64,000 nt of DNA. It comes from Liolophura sinensis (Eukaryota > Mollusca > Polyplacophora > Chitonida > Chitonidae). The position numbers and the translations under genes are program-made. This document shows, piece by piece, positions 34,383 to 46,600 of this stretch. The stretch's first letter is position 1. Each line of letters opens with the position of its first letter. Location of the stretch: assembly GCF_032854445.1 (NCBI RefSeq), contig NC_088298.1:4584160-4648159 (forward strand), written 5' to 3'. The notes beneath the pieces are model-generated. The model had not been told where the DNA came from and did not search any database. It saw nothing but the letters and a program-made list of their open reading frames with translations.

Positions 34383-35093
34383 CAAACTACAATATGCAAC
34401 CAAACACATCAACATAGAACAATAAAGGAAGAAGTCAAGTAAAAGCAAAGTCCTACACACTGACATATTCCCTCATCACCACAGCGACTTGCCTTACTTA
34501 GCAACGGTGTCAGTAAATCCAACATGTCTGTCCCCATTCTGTGACGAGTCTATGTCTCGAATGTGGTCATTAGTTGATGCCAAAACCATCAGACTAAGGT
34601 CATTCTGAATCATTTATTTGTTTCATTCTTGTTTCACATCACTTGTCACTTATAAGATGACAAACATTCCCACCTTTGACTCACAGATATGTATACCATA
34701 CTGTTAGAAGACAACTGGTCAACAGGTACAAGGAGAGAATTCCCTCACCAATGCCGGGGTTGAAATTGTACCTTGTAGCGCTTGGTGATGACTTGCTTCT
34801 CCTAAGTCATTTAGAAATGACATAAAAAAAAAAAATCACCACAAAAAAAAAAATCTGGGCCTAAAGTTAACATTTTTCTTTCACAAAATAAATGACCCAT
34901 TGATATCACCACTCATTTCATAATAATATTTCAATCAATAAAATATGCGAAATACCAAAAAAAAAAAAAAAACACCAGAGACAAGACAAACCCTTTAATA
35001 CTATCTGATGCAGCTGTACGTGCACAAGCTTCCCACACAATCAATATCAACTTATGTACAAAGCAAAGTCTTAGTTAACTCATTCAAAAAACT

Positions 35094-35345
35094 TTACTTA
35101 TTTATTTGATTGTTGTTTTCTGCGTACTCAAGAATATTTCACTTATACCATAGCAGCCAGCATTATTGAGGGAGAAACCCGAACAGAGCCCACAGGAATC
35201 CCATGACCATCTGCAAGTTGCTGCCAGGCCTTCCCACGTATGGCTGGGGAGGAAGCCAGCATGAGCTGGACATGAACTCCCAGCAACCCCATTTGGTGAG
35301 AGGCTGCTGGGTCATTCCACCACCCTAGCGTGCCAACGCCTCGGC
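35094..35345 (-). mobile_element. SINE family 1, nearly full length
   Basis: Runs from the tail 'acttatttatttgattgttg' through 'ggaagccagcatgagctgga' to a head at right reading in reverse 'ccgaggcgttggcacgctag'. The A box is degenerate. Confidence 0.87.
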
Positions 35346-35349
35346 ATTC

Positions 35350-37024
35350 AACAAAAAATGAATCATTTAGGAAACATTTTACTCTGCAGCTAGTAGGCAC
35401 ACACAGAGTGCCAATCTCTGCTACACCTACCATACTCCTCACAGCGTATGTGCCACTCTCTATGCTCTCTTTACATCACTGCCACCACTCGACAAGCTTG
35501 ACACGTAGGGTTGTTTAGACTTACTCTCACGGATGCGGAACTACTTCATCAGCATTCATCCGTAAAACTGTTTCATCAGTTGGTTACAATCATGTTGTGC
35601 TAATTTCAGATAAAGAAAATTTATGCGTGCCAATAATTAATGGAACCAAAGGTTGAGACAGAGCTTTTGTGTTTTCTGACATCACTATCTGCCTCATCAC
35701 CGTGATCCCAGTGACCTCTCACTTCTGAACAAATTTTGCTAGCGGTGGTAGTGTCGAAAAGCCAATGTAGAGAGCGGCACATGTATTAAGAGTTGCATTT
35801 CGAGGCTAGATGAAAAGGAACTATGAAACAAACATTATGGTTCTGTGCCAAATGAAGAAAATTATGCACCAGAATTTTTGTTAAAAAATTTCATTCTGTG
35901 GGTATTTTTCTATCTGTTAATCAGCCCTCTCTATTATGCATATTTTCTGTCAATGGTCGGATCTTTTCAGAAATTACATCATGATTGATCTTGCTCTGAA
36001 CTCAGTGAACACCCCAAAAAAGCCCTGAGCCCAGTGAACCGTGTCACTACAGTGTGGGCAAGGTAACATGTACACAAACATGCATGGCTTCTTCAGGCCA
36101 GCTTAGCATCCCCTCCACGCCTCTACCCTCACCTCCATTTGATCTGTTCGCCACACCCCAGCCCTCATTCGGCCAGACCTGTTCGGTCTGTCTCCCCCAG
36201 TTCTTTTTTAACAGGGATCATTTTACCCCCCACAGTGGAAGCCGACAATTTTGTTTGTAACATTAGATGTTACGACACATGATATTCTACACATGAAGAA
36301 ACAAAACAAAAGCGTATCATGTATCCTGTAACAATTCGCAAATTTAAGTGTAACTAGATACGTGTATTCAGCCATCTGTCTTGTACAGCACATAATTTGA
36401 AGACTGCCTTAGTATCATATAATGAAATTTTAAGAAATTTAAATTAAAAGAAACATTGGCATTTTAATGCTGAATCATCCCATACATTGTCTAAAATTAC
36501 TGTGAAATTTTTTTCACAAGATGTGCGCTACCCTTGCCTTACATGTGAACTGAAAAAGTTTTAATTGAAATCCCCCCCACATCCAGCAATACAGAAAGAA
36601 GCAAAAAAGTGTCATTTAACATTCTGCTAACAAGTCATTAATAAGTGTTTCAATGAAAATCTAATGGTGTCAATACTATGTTGGGCATTCAACTTTGTCA
36701 CCTTTCCTCAATTTTGCTGCACACCATTGCAAAGTTCCTTTTGCACAATCCCTGAGTCATCCGGACTAATGCATGAGAACCTGGAATTCCATGATGAGAC
36801 TTCAGAAAGTTCCATGCAGAACAGTGGATTTCATTGAATTTTCCAAGGTTTTCCAGCTCAGCTTGTAACTGTTCATGGTGGGCAAACAAATCCCATGGCT
36901 CTGCCAGCAAAGACCACATGTCCCATTCAACCAATTCAAAAATCTTTCAGAATTGCTTTCTTTTCCACTCAGATATTAAAGGGTTCATCTTCCTCTTCAA
37001 AATCACAGAGGACTTTCACTTTTG
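35350..37024. other. 3' flank of UBE2G2; no separate gene
   Basis: This lies downstream of the UBE2G2 stop codon on its strand and may hold its 3' UTR. ATTAAA on the minus strand at 36468-36463 is a possible polyadenylation signal. A 78-codon minus frame at 36698-36934 has no domain and is taken as UTR noise. Confidence 0.4.
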
Positions 37025-37137
37025 TTACAATCCTAATGATTTCCGCACAGTTCTGTCCGCAATTTCTTCAAATCTTTGTCGATCTTCTCTCCAAATTTTT
37101 GCTGCATCAACATTTGCTGCACTTTCATCGTTAGGTT
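37025..37137 (-). CDS. UBE2G2: UBE2G2 exon 5
   Basis: 113 bases after the acceptor tttccag, encoding [19 protein letters not shown] to the C-terminal KSLGL and a TAA stop at 37027-37025. Confidence 0.95.
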
Positions 37138-39581
37138 CTGGAAAAATTGAATGAAAATTACAAAATCCAATGTTTTATCAACCTACTTACTGAAATGTCA
37201 TAGAGTCTTGTGATTCAAACCAGCTGAAGGAGTGTTTAACTCTGCAGTCTGGAATATGGCATGAATAAGACTGGAGCAAAGTTTGTACACAGATATCATG
37301 AACATATAAGGTGTGTACACAGATATCATGAACTAATAAGGTTTGTACACTGATATCATGAACATAAAAGTTTGTACACTGATATCATGAACATATAAGG
37401 TTTGTACACTGATATGATGAACATATAGGGTTTGTATACTGATATCATGAACATATAAGGTTTGTACACTGATATCATGAACATATAAAGTTTGTACACT
37501 GATATGAACATATAAGGTTTGTAAACTGATATCATGAACATGTAAGGTTTGTACACTGATATGAACACTGATATCGTGAATATATAAGGTTTGTACACAG
37601 ATATTGTGAACATATAGGGTTTGCACACTGATATCGTGAACATATAGGATTGGTAGACAGATACCATGAATATATAAGGTTTGTATACAGATATCATGAA
37701 CATACAAGGTTTGTACACTGATATCATGAACATACATGGTTTAGAGGTGAAGAAAAATCAGGCAGAACTTTGCCTCGGGAAACTGTCACCCCAACCCAAG
37801 CGTACCAAATAAAATGACATTTCACACCCCGTCAGAGTGTTCTGTTTTCACTTGTGTAAATTAAAAGCATCCCAATTAACGAGCTTCGCGCCATATCTAT
37901 GGTATTTTACCCATTTACATCATGGTGAAAACATTTTTATATTCAAAACAGTGTGTGGCTTCCACCATTAAAACAAAAAAAACCCAAACAATAACAAATT
38001 ATTTATGAAGTATTTTGGTGTGAGCTACTGATCATGCTACACTCACCAGACAACATACTGACAACAGACAAAAGTATTTTTTCCACACTCTGTACGGGAC
38101 TCCATCTCTCTGCACTGGTTTCGTAGCCCATTGGATCATCTCCTGGAGCATGGAGAATGGAAATACAAACCCTGCCATCTGGGTAAACTGTGAACAGAGA
38201 GAGTTAATTAGGGTCACCCTAATTATTGTTATTGGAATCAGACTCATAATGAATGTCTTTGTTTTAAAGCAGCATCTCTGTCGTATTTTAGCAAAGTATT
38301 TGCAAAGTGTTGAGATAGGAAGACTCAAATCTCTCAATTTTCATAAGTTTATTACTAAAGCCTGCGAACAGGTTGTGGAAATACAGTAGATAGATTAACA
38401 TCTGGGTAACCCTTTGTATTGTGGATACTCACTGTTTGGGTGGAAAATATCACAAGTAAATTTCATTTTTGGGGGACTAAGAGGATAGTCTGTAGGAAAC
38501 TGAAGTTCTGCGGGGAACACACCACCTTCAAAACATGTCTCTTCTGGTCCCCTGTCAAGCAAGTCATACATCTCATCATTTGATGCATTTAACATCTGAA
38601 ATTTTTTTTATAGCTATCTGATTTAAGGCTGTTAAAAAAAACACAGTTTGGCTAAACTTTAACAGAAGTATGTTGCTAGAGGCTTCTTTTCTTAAACATT
38701 TAAGCCAACAAAGATACAATACTCTTCATCAGCCATGGCATGAATTCATTCCCAACCCTGGCAGCTTTTTTTTGGATGGCATAGGCCTATTTGACCTAAA
38801 GTATATCTCTTCTCAGTTCATACAGTTTGCTTGATTCGAATTGATTCATACTCATAAAGTCTGATTAATTTCTTAAAAGATTAAATGTTGGCATGAAAAG
38901 ACACCATCTTAAGGCCTTTATGTGCTTCTGAAAGTGCGTTTTTACAGGTCAAACTTTAGATGAAAAACAGTACTTACATTATCAGGGCTTCCCATTCAAA
39001 GAAGTTCTCCTCATTTATTGGCCCAGCTATGATTCCTTCAGGTGGGTTTAATGTCAGCTCTGTAACATCAAATATTTACAGTGTGTTGAAAATAAATCTG
39101 ACACACTTGAAGATTAAATTTATTTTAATTGATCTGGCTGGGGATAGCATGTTTCACAGGCCAGCCTAATGAGGCATCCAAAGGGTAGGCTGGATGGGAA
39201 TAAAGATCAGGTAGGATACGACTGGTTACACACATGTTATCGTAACACCGAAACTACAGCAGGGACATCTAAGAACTTCGCAATAATCATGGTAACATTC
39301 AAAAAGAGAACATTAAACCTTGGGTCCATCTGGATGGACTAGTCATATTGTAAATTAATTGATAATGAACGACAAGTTACGTTATATCGATTATACGTCG
39401 AAGGTGTATCATGTTTAAACGATGAACGTTTTAATTCTGCGCAAATACGTGCGACACCACCACTTTGCACTAAAAAAAAAAACTTTAGCAGTCGTCAACA
39501 CTTTCGAAGATAGATACGTCACAAATTACAAATCTTACGCTTGTATTCAGCCATAAGGCGTTTCAACGCAGATCCTGCCAT
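37025..39581 (-). CDS. UBE2G2: Ubiquitin-conjugating enzyme E2 G2, five exons, complete
   Basis: Five exons with canonical GT-AG junctions and compatible phases join to 498 bases, or 165 residues, the same length as human UBE2G2. It starts [15 protein letters not shown]. The UBC fold motifs YPLSPPK (64-70) and [13 protein letters not shown] carry the catalytic Cys at 89, followed by the acidic-loop insertion [11 protein letters not shown] typical of the G2/Ubc7 class. It ends [12 protein letters not shown]2G2 charges ubiquitin onto substrates in ER-associated degradation, working with membrane E3s such as gp78 and HRD1 (family knowledge). The ATG context is strong (A at -3, G at +4). The start codon faces that of TOP2 across about 1 kb. 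Confidence 0.97.
37286..37742. repeat. 30-bp minisatellite in UBE2G2 intron 4
   Basis: About fifteen copies of 'tttgtacactgatatcatga' plus 'acatataagg'. The 30-bp period (ten codons) leaves minus-strand frames of 125-134 codons with a ten-residue repeat. These are not genes. Confidence 0.93.
38047..38187 (-). CDS. UBE2G2: UBE2G2 exon 4, catalytic Cys
   Basis: 141 bases after the acceptor ttcacag. It encodes [19 protein letters not shown] through [13 protein letters not shown]. It contains Cys89 and the class-specific acidic loop. The donor is gtgagt at 38046. Confidence 0.95.
38433..38551 (-). CDS. UBE2G2: UBE2G2 exon 3
   Basis: 119 bases after the acceptor ttgacag. It encodes [15 protein letters not shown] and the PLSPPK and FHPN motifs. 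The donor is gtgagt at 38432. Confidence 0.95.
38978..39059 (-). CDS. UBE2G2: UBE2G2 exon 2
   Basis: 82 bases after the acceptor gttacag. It encodes [19 protein letters not shown] onward to EWEALI plus two bases of Met. The donor is gtaagt at 38977. Confidence 0.95.
39539..39581 (-). CDS. UBE2G2: UBE2G2 exon 1
   Basis: 43 bases from the ATG at 39581-39579, encoding [14 protein letters not shown] plus one base. The donor is gtaaga at 39538. The first C completes Gln with exon 2. Confidence 0.95.
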
Positions 39582-40451
39582 CTTTGCTTTTCAACTATGG
39601 ATCGATGGCTGTCTTGTGATTTTAAAACATCTTCAGAAAAACGAAAATTTCCAAAGAAATTGCCTTTTCCCAAAAGCCGAGTCGGGGATACCGGAAATAC
39701 AGTTGGAATACTCCTTGTTCAGGTCTCCCGATCAACTAAAGCGTCTATTGGTCAATAAATCCATTGATGGCCAATCACAGTTGACGTTACAGATTGGGCC
39801 GCCGATTACGAGCGGGTGCATTTATGTTGATAGAAAACTGGTGATTGTCACATTGGGTTGCTCGCAACACATTATTTGCCACACGAGGAACATTTTAAGA
39901 ACATGCACACGGACTAAGTTTTATTAAGGACTCAGGCGAAGCTACACCCTGACGGTAAGACGAATATCTCCATCATATGTTAGGTTTGTTGTGCAATTCA
40001 TTAATCAATCGTTGTGGATGAAATGATGTCGTCTCAAGACTTTAATACGCTTTGTCTGGAGACATGCAGCCGAAGTGTTCGTTCTAAAAAACTTTCACTT
40101 CCTCCTGCAACCGATCGGTGTTACTCATGAAACGATCACTTTATTAGATGCTAACAACTATCATAAACATTTACATTTTTTTTACAACTGAAGTGAATTG
40201 AAAGAAAACGAAAGAAAACAGGGAAAAGTCTCGGTGTGATAGACGTCGGCGATGCACCGGGAAGAAAAAGCGTGTCGACGGAAATATACCGGCATTTAGA
40301 AGGCGGGTGTTTTACACGGAATTATAGACGGTAATATGTACGTAGATTGTAAAAAATTTTTCGCATCTTTGTGTTTAGGATGTGTTTAGAAAGATCCAGT
40401 GTTGACGGCGATCAGTGTGAAAAAGTACATGCTGAGTTTGACCTGTGACCT

Positions 40452-40460
40452 ACCGGAAGT
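40452..40460 (+). promoter_or_regulatory. ETS/GABP-type site upstream of TOP2
   Basis: ACCGGAAGT is a full match to the ETS-family core. It sits 149 bases before the TOP2 ATG. Such sites are common in TATA-less housekeeping promoters. Confidence 0.5.
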
Positions 40461-40481
40461 ATTTTTCTAACGACGGCTCCG

Positions 40482-40486
40482 ATTGG
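40482..40486 (-). promoter_or_regulatory. Inverted CCAAT box upstream of TOP2
   Basis: ATTGG in the context GATTGGCTGA, 123 bases before the ATG. Vertebrate TOP2A promoters use inverted CCAAT boxes bound by NF-Y. The same factor acting here is an inference. Confidence 0.5.
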
Positions 40487-40505
40487 CTGAGCGTAGAGAT
40501 TTCGT

Positions 40506-40511
40506 TTTGAA
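40506..40511 (+). promoter_or_regulatory. CHR-like TTTGAA near TOP2 start
   Basis: TTTGAA followed by a GC-rich stretch (cgcagcgcgggcg). TTTGAA is the canonical cell-cycle homology region bound by MuvB complexes at G2/M genes. Its position just downstream of the CCAAT box is typical, but a six-base match alone is weak. Confidence 0.35.
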
Positions 40512-40608
40512 CGCAGCGCGGGCGATCTTCACTCTGGACAGGTTGTTTTTAAATGGTGGAAGCAAATTTTTCCATTGCTTGTTTATAGGACCTTGTCTTT
40601 TTAAAAGA

Positions 40609-40632
40609 ATGGCGTCTTCTGGTCCATTGAAG
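40609..40632 (+). CDS. TOP2: TOP2 exon 1
   Basis: Encodes MASSGPLK. The ATG has A at -3 and G at +4. The donor aag|gttcgt is non-ideal but phase 0, matching exon 2. It is chosen because it is the nearest upstream ATG with a compatible donor. A different first exon is possible. Confidence 0.7.
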
Positions 40633-43600
40633 GTTCGTGAGACTGTTGGGTGTGATTTCTGCTTATTTTAGCTTCAGACACGATTTCCTGATGATTTTGC
40701 ACAAATTTCTCTCCTCAGTGATCAAAGTCTTCCGTTCAAAAATTACTCCAGAATTTCAGTTAAACAGCTGTTTTTATTTTTAAAGGGAGAACTAAAGGAG
40801 CTGATGTTTGTGGGTTTCTTAGTTATCAGATGTTAGATCATTGCTGTTACCCAATGAAGCACAGTTTGTTTCTGGTTTGTAATATCCTCTGTGCATCCTT
40901 ATGTTACATGGAAAAAAAAAATCCATAGAACTGTATCCACACAATGAAAATACTGTCATGTTAGTAGGAGTCTAGTCCATCCAGAGGAATTGTCAACCAT
41001 ACCTACTAGTATGTCATTTTCCAGTTGAATCTTGAATATTTGTAACTATCTTCTATTACACTCACTGATAACAGTAATTAACTCCCTGTCTCGTGGTCAT
41101 GTAGCCCGAGATTGTTTTGATGTTAGGTTTGTTCGGCCAAAGGATATGGCTCCAAACCATGTCCATTTTAAAACATTGACAGTTTGTCACATCGTTAGAG
41201 ACAAAAATTACCAATCAGTTACATTTCCACTGTCTTAAGTTTACAGAGACTTGTCACAAGTTATGTTCCGTATCAAGTGTCAATCAGTTATTTCCTTGGT
41301 GATGCACAAAGCAGCAGCCTTTACATATTTTACAAGAATTGGTATCTCCATCAGTTTTTTAAATGGAGCAAGCTCTTGTAAGGACATAGTCAGTTTTCAG
41401 GTAAAACATGTAGTAATTTATAACCATAAAGCCGACTTGCAAGTGTTGACGCAGACAATACAATCCACAGGGTTATCTCCCCTGTACCAAACATGGACAG
41501 ATCTCATTACAGCTCTGAGGTTGGTTTGGGGCCATATTTGGCCAAACAAACGTGGATAAATATGCTCTCTACATTTTTATTCCTAAGCAGCCTGCTCGTC
41601 TTGAAGATCATTGCCAAATATTAAAATCAAATCAACCTGTAATGGTGACCACGTCCCATGTGTAAACATTGACTAGTGACTTTCATAGCATTTGGCCCCA
41701 TTTTGGCAATTGCGACGGATAGGTTTCATTTTAACATGGGGCAATGATTTTCAAGGCCTTCAATCTCCTAAGAAATTGTAGTGCGCATATTTGTGTTGGC
41801 CCATACTTACGCAGGAGACATAAAGTGCGAGTTGGGAGAACTCTGGCAATACTCAAATCAAATAGAACAGTGTAAAGCTCTGTTATAGTGTGGCAAAGGT
41901 ATAGAGCAATGTAGATCTAGGGTACACCATAATCTGCTTAATCTCCAGATAGAGGAACAGTCATTTACAGAAGTGGTGAACCCCACATCCATAGTGGAGT
42001 TTGGAGATTGAACTCCTTTCTTGTCAAAAAGAAAAAATAGTTAAGTTGATTTCTGACACAATACTACATTGGTTGGATTGGCCAATGTCAGGGCTTCACA
42101 AAGAGTGGAATTTTATCAGTCTACACAGAGTAATAACTTCAGAATATGCTTGAATAAACACCTTGCAGATGTGCGAAAGGGTTGAAGAATTAAGTGTTGA
42201 TTTCCTGTTTCGCCGTTTTCCGGGGGCACAAATGACATTCTGTTTTTCAGGAACTTATAGAATTCACAAACACTCATTTTGTCAATTTTCTTCATCATTC
42301 GTTTACTTCAAATAGCTCATGTTATAAAACTGTTATTGAAAATGGTTCCCTAGCATTTCAGACAGGTCACATGGTACAGTAGGACTCTTTTTTGTCTTTA
42401 GTGATGAAAGAGTTTGAATCCGAAACTCACCAGTTTCTTATGGATCAATTTTCGCACTAGAACTACTACTAAAGGTAATTCTTCAACATTTGAGCATGTT
42501 TGCAAGGTGCCTATTCAAGCATATTCTGAAGGCATTCTTCTGTGTAGACTGATAAAATTATACTTTTTGTGAAGCCCTGAAATTGGCCAATACAATCAGT
42601 GTAGTTTTGTCTGAAAAATCAAATCAGAAGTGTACATGAATTACACTAAAACTTGCTCTTTGATGTGCCGAAAGGTTGAGGAATTATGGTAAAGCAGACT
42701 TATCACAAGTCAACGTCTGCTGTAACAGTAAGTTTAAAAAATTCAGACAACATTTTTAGCTGTTGGGAATCATGCTGTCTGTATAAATATATATCTGATA
42801 GATAGTGTGGTAGCCTTGCTATTTCACACCTGTCTTGTGCAACAGACACTTATTTTCCTAGGTGACTTCCACTGACTAAAATGAAACTGCAGCATGAATT
42901 TTCTCATGGTGCATGTACTTTGGTTTGATTTTGGCTGTTCTTGTTTTACAGACAATCTTTGACTCCTTGAATAAAAAACAAGGAAAGTCCTTCAAGGGGA
43001 CGGAGAAAGGCGCTGCCTCCGAAATGGCGGAAGAGTTTGCTGTGGAGGTGGACAGAGCAGGGGGAGGAGACATGAAGGTCTCAAAAGCGAACAAACGCCT
43101 TTCTGTGGAGAGAATTTACCAGAAGAAGACTCAACTGGAGCACATTTTGCTCAGACCTGACACTTATATTGGCTCTGTGGAGAAAATTACACAGGTACGG
43201 CACAGAAAATATTTATTTATTTCATTAATTTCTTTTTTATGACATACTAAACAATATTTTACTTTTACAACGGCTAAAAGCACTATGTTGGGAGGAAACG
43301 CACAACCCTTTGCAGGTTGTTGACAGACTTTCCCATTACGCCTGGAGAGGAAGCCAGCATAAGCTAGACTAGAATGCATTAGTGAGAGGCTATTGGATCA
43401 TTGCGGCAGCATGCTAACCCAGGGTTCCCACAGGTTCTTGAAAGTTTTGAAAGTCCTTTAAATACCATTTGGAAAATTAAGTGCCTTTAAAAAGAAACTT
43501 TTTATATGATTTTCATGATTCTTGAAAAGTCTTGAATTTAAAGAGAATCCAAGAAAACCACCTCGGCCACCATCACAGAAAACATGATCATTGATTTATT

Positions 43601-46600
43601 TATTTATTTGATTGGTGTTTTACGCTGTACTCAAGAATATTTTACTTATACCATGGCAGCCAGCATTATGGTGGGAGGAAACCCACGACCATCAGGAGAT
43701 TGCTGCTGGCCTTCCCACGCATGAACATTGAGAAATTATCAGTGTATGCTGGGGATGCAATGAAACAGTCATGTAGATATATAATGACAAGTGTTAATAA
43801 GGTCTTACCCGTCATATATACCATGTAGTGCAGTTTTGTAGTGATTCAGTAATTTTGGATGAATGAGTGTTGAGTGAAGGAACAAGGAATTGATTGTACT
43901 ATCTCCTGGGAGGGAATCATTGCTTGAAGTCAATCAAGGGCGACAACCTCATTGCCTTCAAAACTTGAGAAAATTCAAGATCTAAACCTCTTTGTAGAAG
44001 TCGGGAAAAGTAGCTCCAGAGATTCTAGTTGAATGGGGGAATGGCATTGAGATTATACTGTTTCTAGTACACCTCCAAAGCCATATGTAGAAAAAAAATG
44101 TAAGGTTTTCGTCTCAAACTTTACAGGTGTCATTGTGACCATGCCTGAAGACATTTTTCAAAATGCTCTTCAAAATGATGCTTTCTGAAAGCATTTGAGT
44201 CTGTGAATGAAAGAAATTTATATGAAAACTTAACTTTTTACAGGTAAAGCATAATTTTGTTCAGCTTACTTGTTATAGGGATAATGCAGCTTGATTAGTT
44301 TGAGCACCCACCTGTTTCGGAGCCCAAAATGTTTTCCAGGACTAAAATGGCTGTAGATGTGGAGAAGTCAGCTTTGTTGTCAACTCAGAAAGGGGGATAT
44401 CAGCATCACTTTGTTTCAAAATTTTTGAACTTGAAGGTACAGGTAATACTTTGGCGAAAATCAAAGCAGTTTGGATTAGTAAGAACACCTGAATAAAGGT
44501 AGGGTGCAGATATTTTAGTCTGAATCGACATTATCAGGGGGGGATGTTTAAAAGTGTATTGGTAGGTTATATATATATATAAAAGCTGACAGTGCACATG
44601 TTTCTACCTTGCAGCAAATGTGGGTAATGGACGATGAAAATCAGATGATGGTTCAGAGAGACCTGACATACGTGCCAGGTCTTTACAAGATATATGATGA
44701 AATTCTGGGTAAGTTCACGAACTCTTCCTTCTCTCCAGCGGGAAAATTCTCAGGCTCTTAGCCAATGAGGTTGTAGGCTTGTATCCAGCTCAACACTGAT
44801 GATCGCAAGCGGGAAACTACACTGGCTCTTAGCCAATGAGGTTGCAGGCTTGTATACATCTCCAGACTGATGTCTGTGCCAGGTTGAGATCCCATTAAAA
44901 TCCAGTTAAATAAATCAAAAACAAAGAAAAATAAAATGCATTACTGCTTTTATTTTTGATTGATCACTGCTTGTTCATCATGCAGTGTGAAGGTAGAATT
45001 TTGTTTTCTCATGCGGCCGGAAGTCTGAAAATGGATTATTTCATTGGTAAACAAACAAATTATGGTAAATGACCTTTAATTTCGTCCATGACGAGGGTCT
45101 TCATTTTACCTGGTTTTAAGAAAGATGTTGTGAGGTTTGTTTGAAATGTATGATGATGTCAGTCTGGGAAAGTGTCAGATTTAAAAATTCACGGCGATAG
45201 TTTATATGTATGACATTTTATCTTTCATACATTTAATTACTGTTTTTGATTTAATCTGCTTTACCTTGGCTCATTGTCTGTCCTGTAATGGGTCCTGTGA
45301 ACCTGTATGGAGTGAAATAAATCAGATCATTAAATAAAATCAAAAATGTGAGATTTTTCTTGTCTCTGTCTTTCAGTGAATGCTGCTGATAATAAGCAGA
45401 GAGATCCAAACATGAACTGCATCAAGATAGATATTGATCCGTAAGTATATGTGATACTCGCATTTCTAATTCAGAAGAAATTTTGTAAAAAAATTGACAT
45501 TTAATCAAAATTGCAATTTAAACTTGTGTTGCTAGTTCAAGTACTAGTTGACATCGACGTGTTCGTGATTTCAGAGAGAATAACAGGATCAAAATCTGGA
45601 ACAATGGTAAAGGTATCCCCGTCATTGAACACAAAGACGAACAGATGTTCGTGCCGACGATGATCTTTGGTCACTTGTTGACATCCAGTAACTATGACGA
45701 CAGTCAGAAGAAAGTCACAGGTATGTTCATAATGATGTGGAGAAGAATGGGTCTCGTCTGAGTTGCTTCCCTTGCCACATGGCATTGACTTTCATGTATA
45801 ATGTAACGCAAGATTAGTTTTTGAAAAAGCGGTGTCCTGAAATAGGCCAATGCAGTACATATATGTAGTTATGTCACAACTGTATCCAGGGTCGAAATTC
45901 CCATTGACTTGTTGGACTGGTCCGGCAAAAAAATGGTCTTGTCTGGCAAAATTTATGTGCAACATGGACATGTGTCAGGTTGAATGTTTGGCAATGAAAA
46001 TTTGCACATACATGAAATTTTGCTCCTCTTATCAGTTTCCCAAACTGGTGTTCAAATGGATTCATAGCGGCGTCTTTTATCCGTAAGAAAATATCAAATC
46101 CCTTCCAAACATAATTTCATTCTGTATTTATTTATTTATTTATTTGATTGGTGTTTTACGCCGTACTCAAGAATATTTCACTTATACGACGGCGGCCAGC
46201 ATTATGGTGGGAGGAAACCGGGCAGAGCCTGGGGGAAACCCGTGACCATCCGCAGGTTGCTGAGAGGCCTTCTCATGTACGGCCGGAGAGGAAGCCAGCA
46301 TGAGCTGGACTTGAACTCACAGCGACCGCATTGGTGAGAGACTCCAGGGTCATTGCGCTGCGCTAGCGCGCTAACCGACTGAGCCACGGAGGCCCCAACT
46401 TCGTTCTATAAAATGTACCTGTACGAGACTTTCCTTATTATGGAGATAACCTTGTTCCCGTAGCTTTTCATTGAGCAAATTGATGGAACTTGTCAAGGCG
46501 CATATCGCCAGTTGAAGTTCATGGGTACAGGGGTGCAACTCTAGGAATATTGTAGTCATTGGCAGTGAAACGAAAAATATTGATTGCTCAAACCGACCAG

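Larger units (their letters stand above)
39582..40608. promoter_or_regulatory. Divergent UBE2G2/TOP2 promoter interval
   Basis: The interval between the two start codons is 1027 bases. On the UBE2G2 side are ATTGG (39747-39751) and CCAATCA (39771-39777). On the TOP2 side are an ETS-type site, ATTGG and TTTGAA. No TATA box is evident at either end. Transcription starts cannot be read from sequence. Shared control is an inference from spacing and motif content. Confidence 0.55.

Noticed and set aside
37333..37737. Minus frames of 125-134 codons with a ten-residue repeat
   Set aside because: The 30-bp minisatellite in a UBE2G2 intron.
39541..39927. 128-codon plus frame overlapping UBE2G2 exon 1
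   Set aside because: Antisense shadow of UBE2G2 exon 1 and its promoter, with no family similarity.
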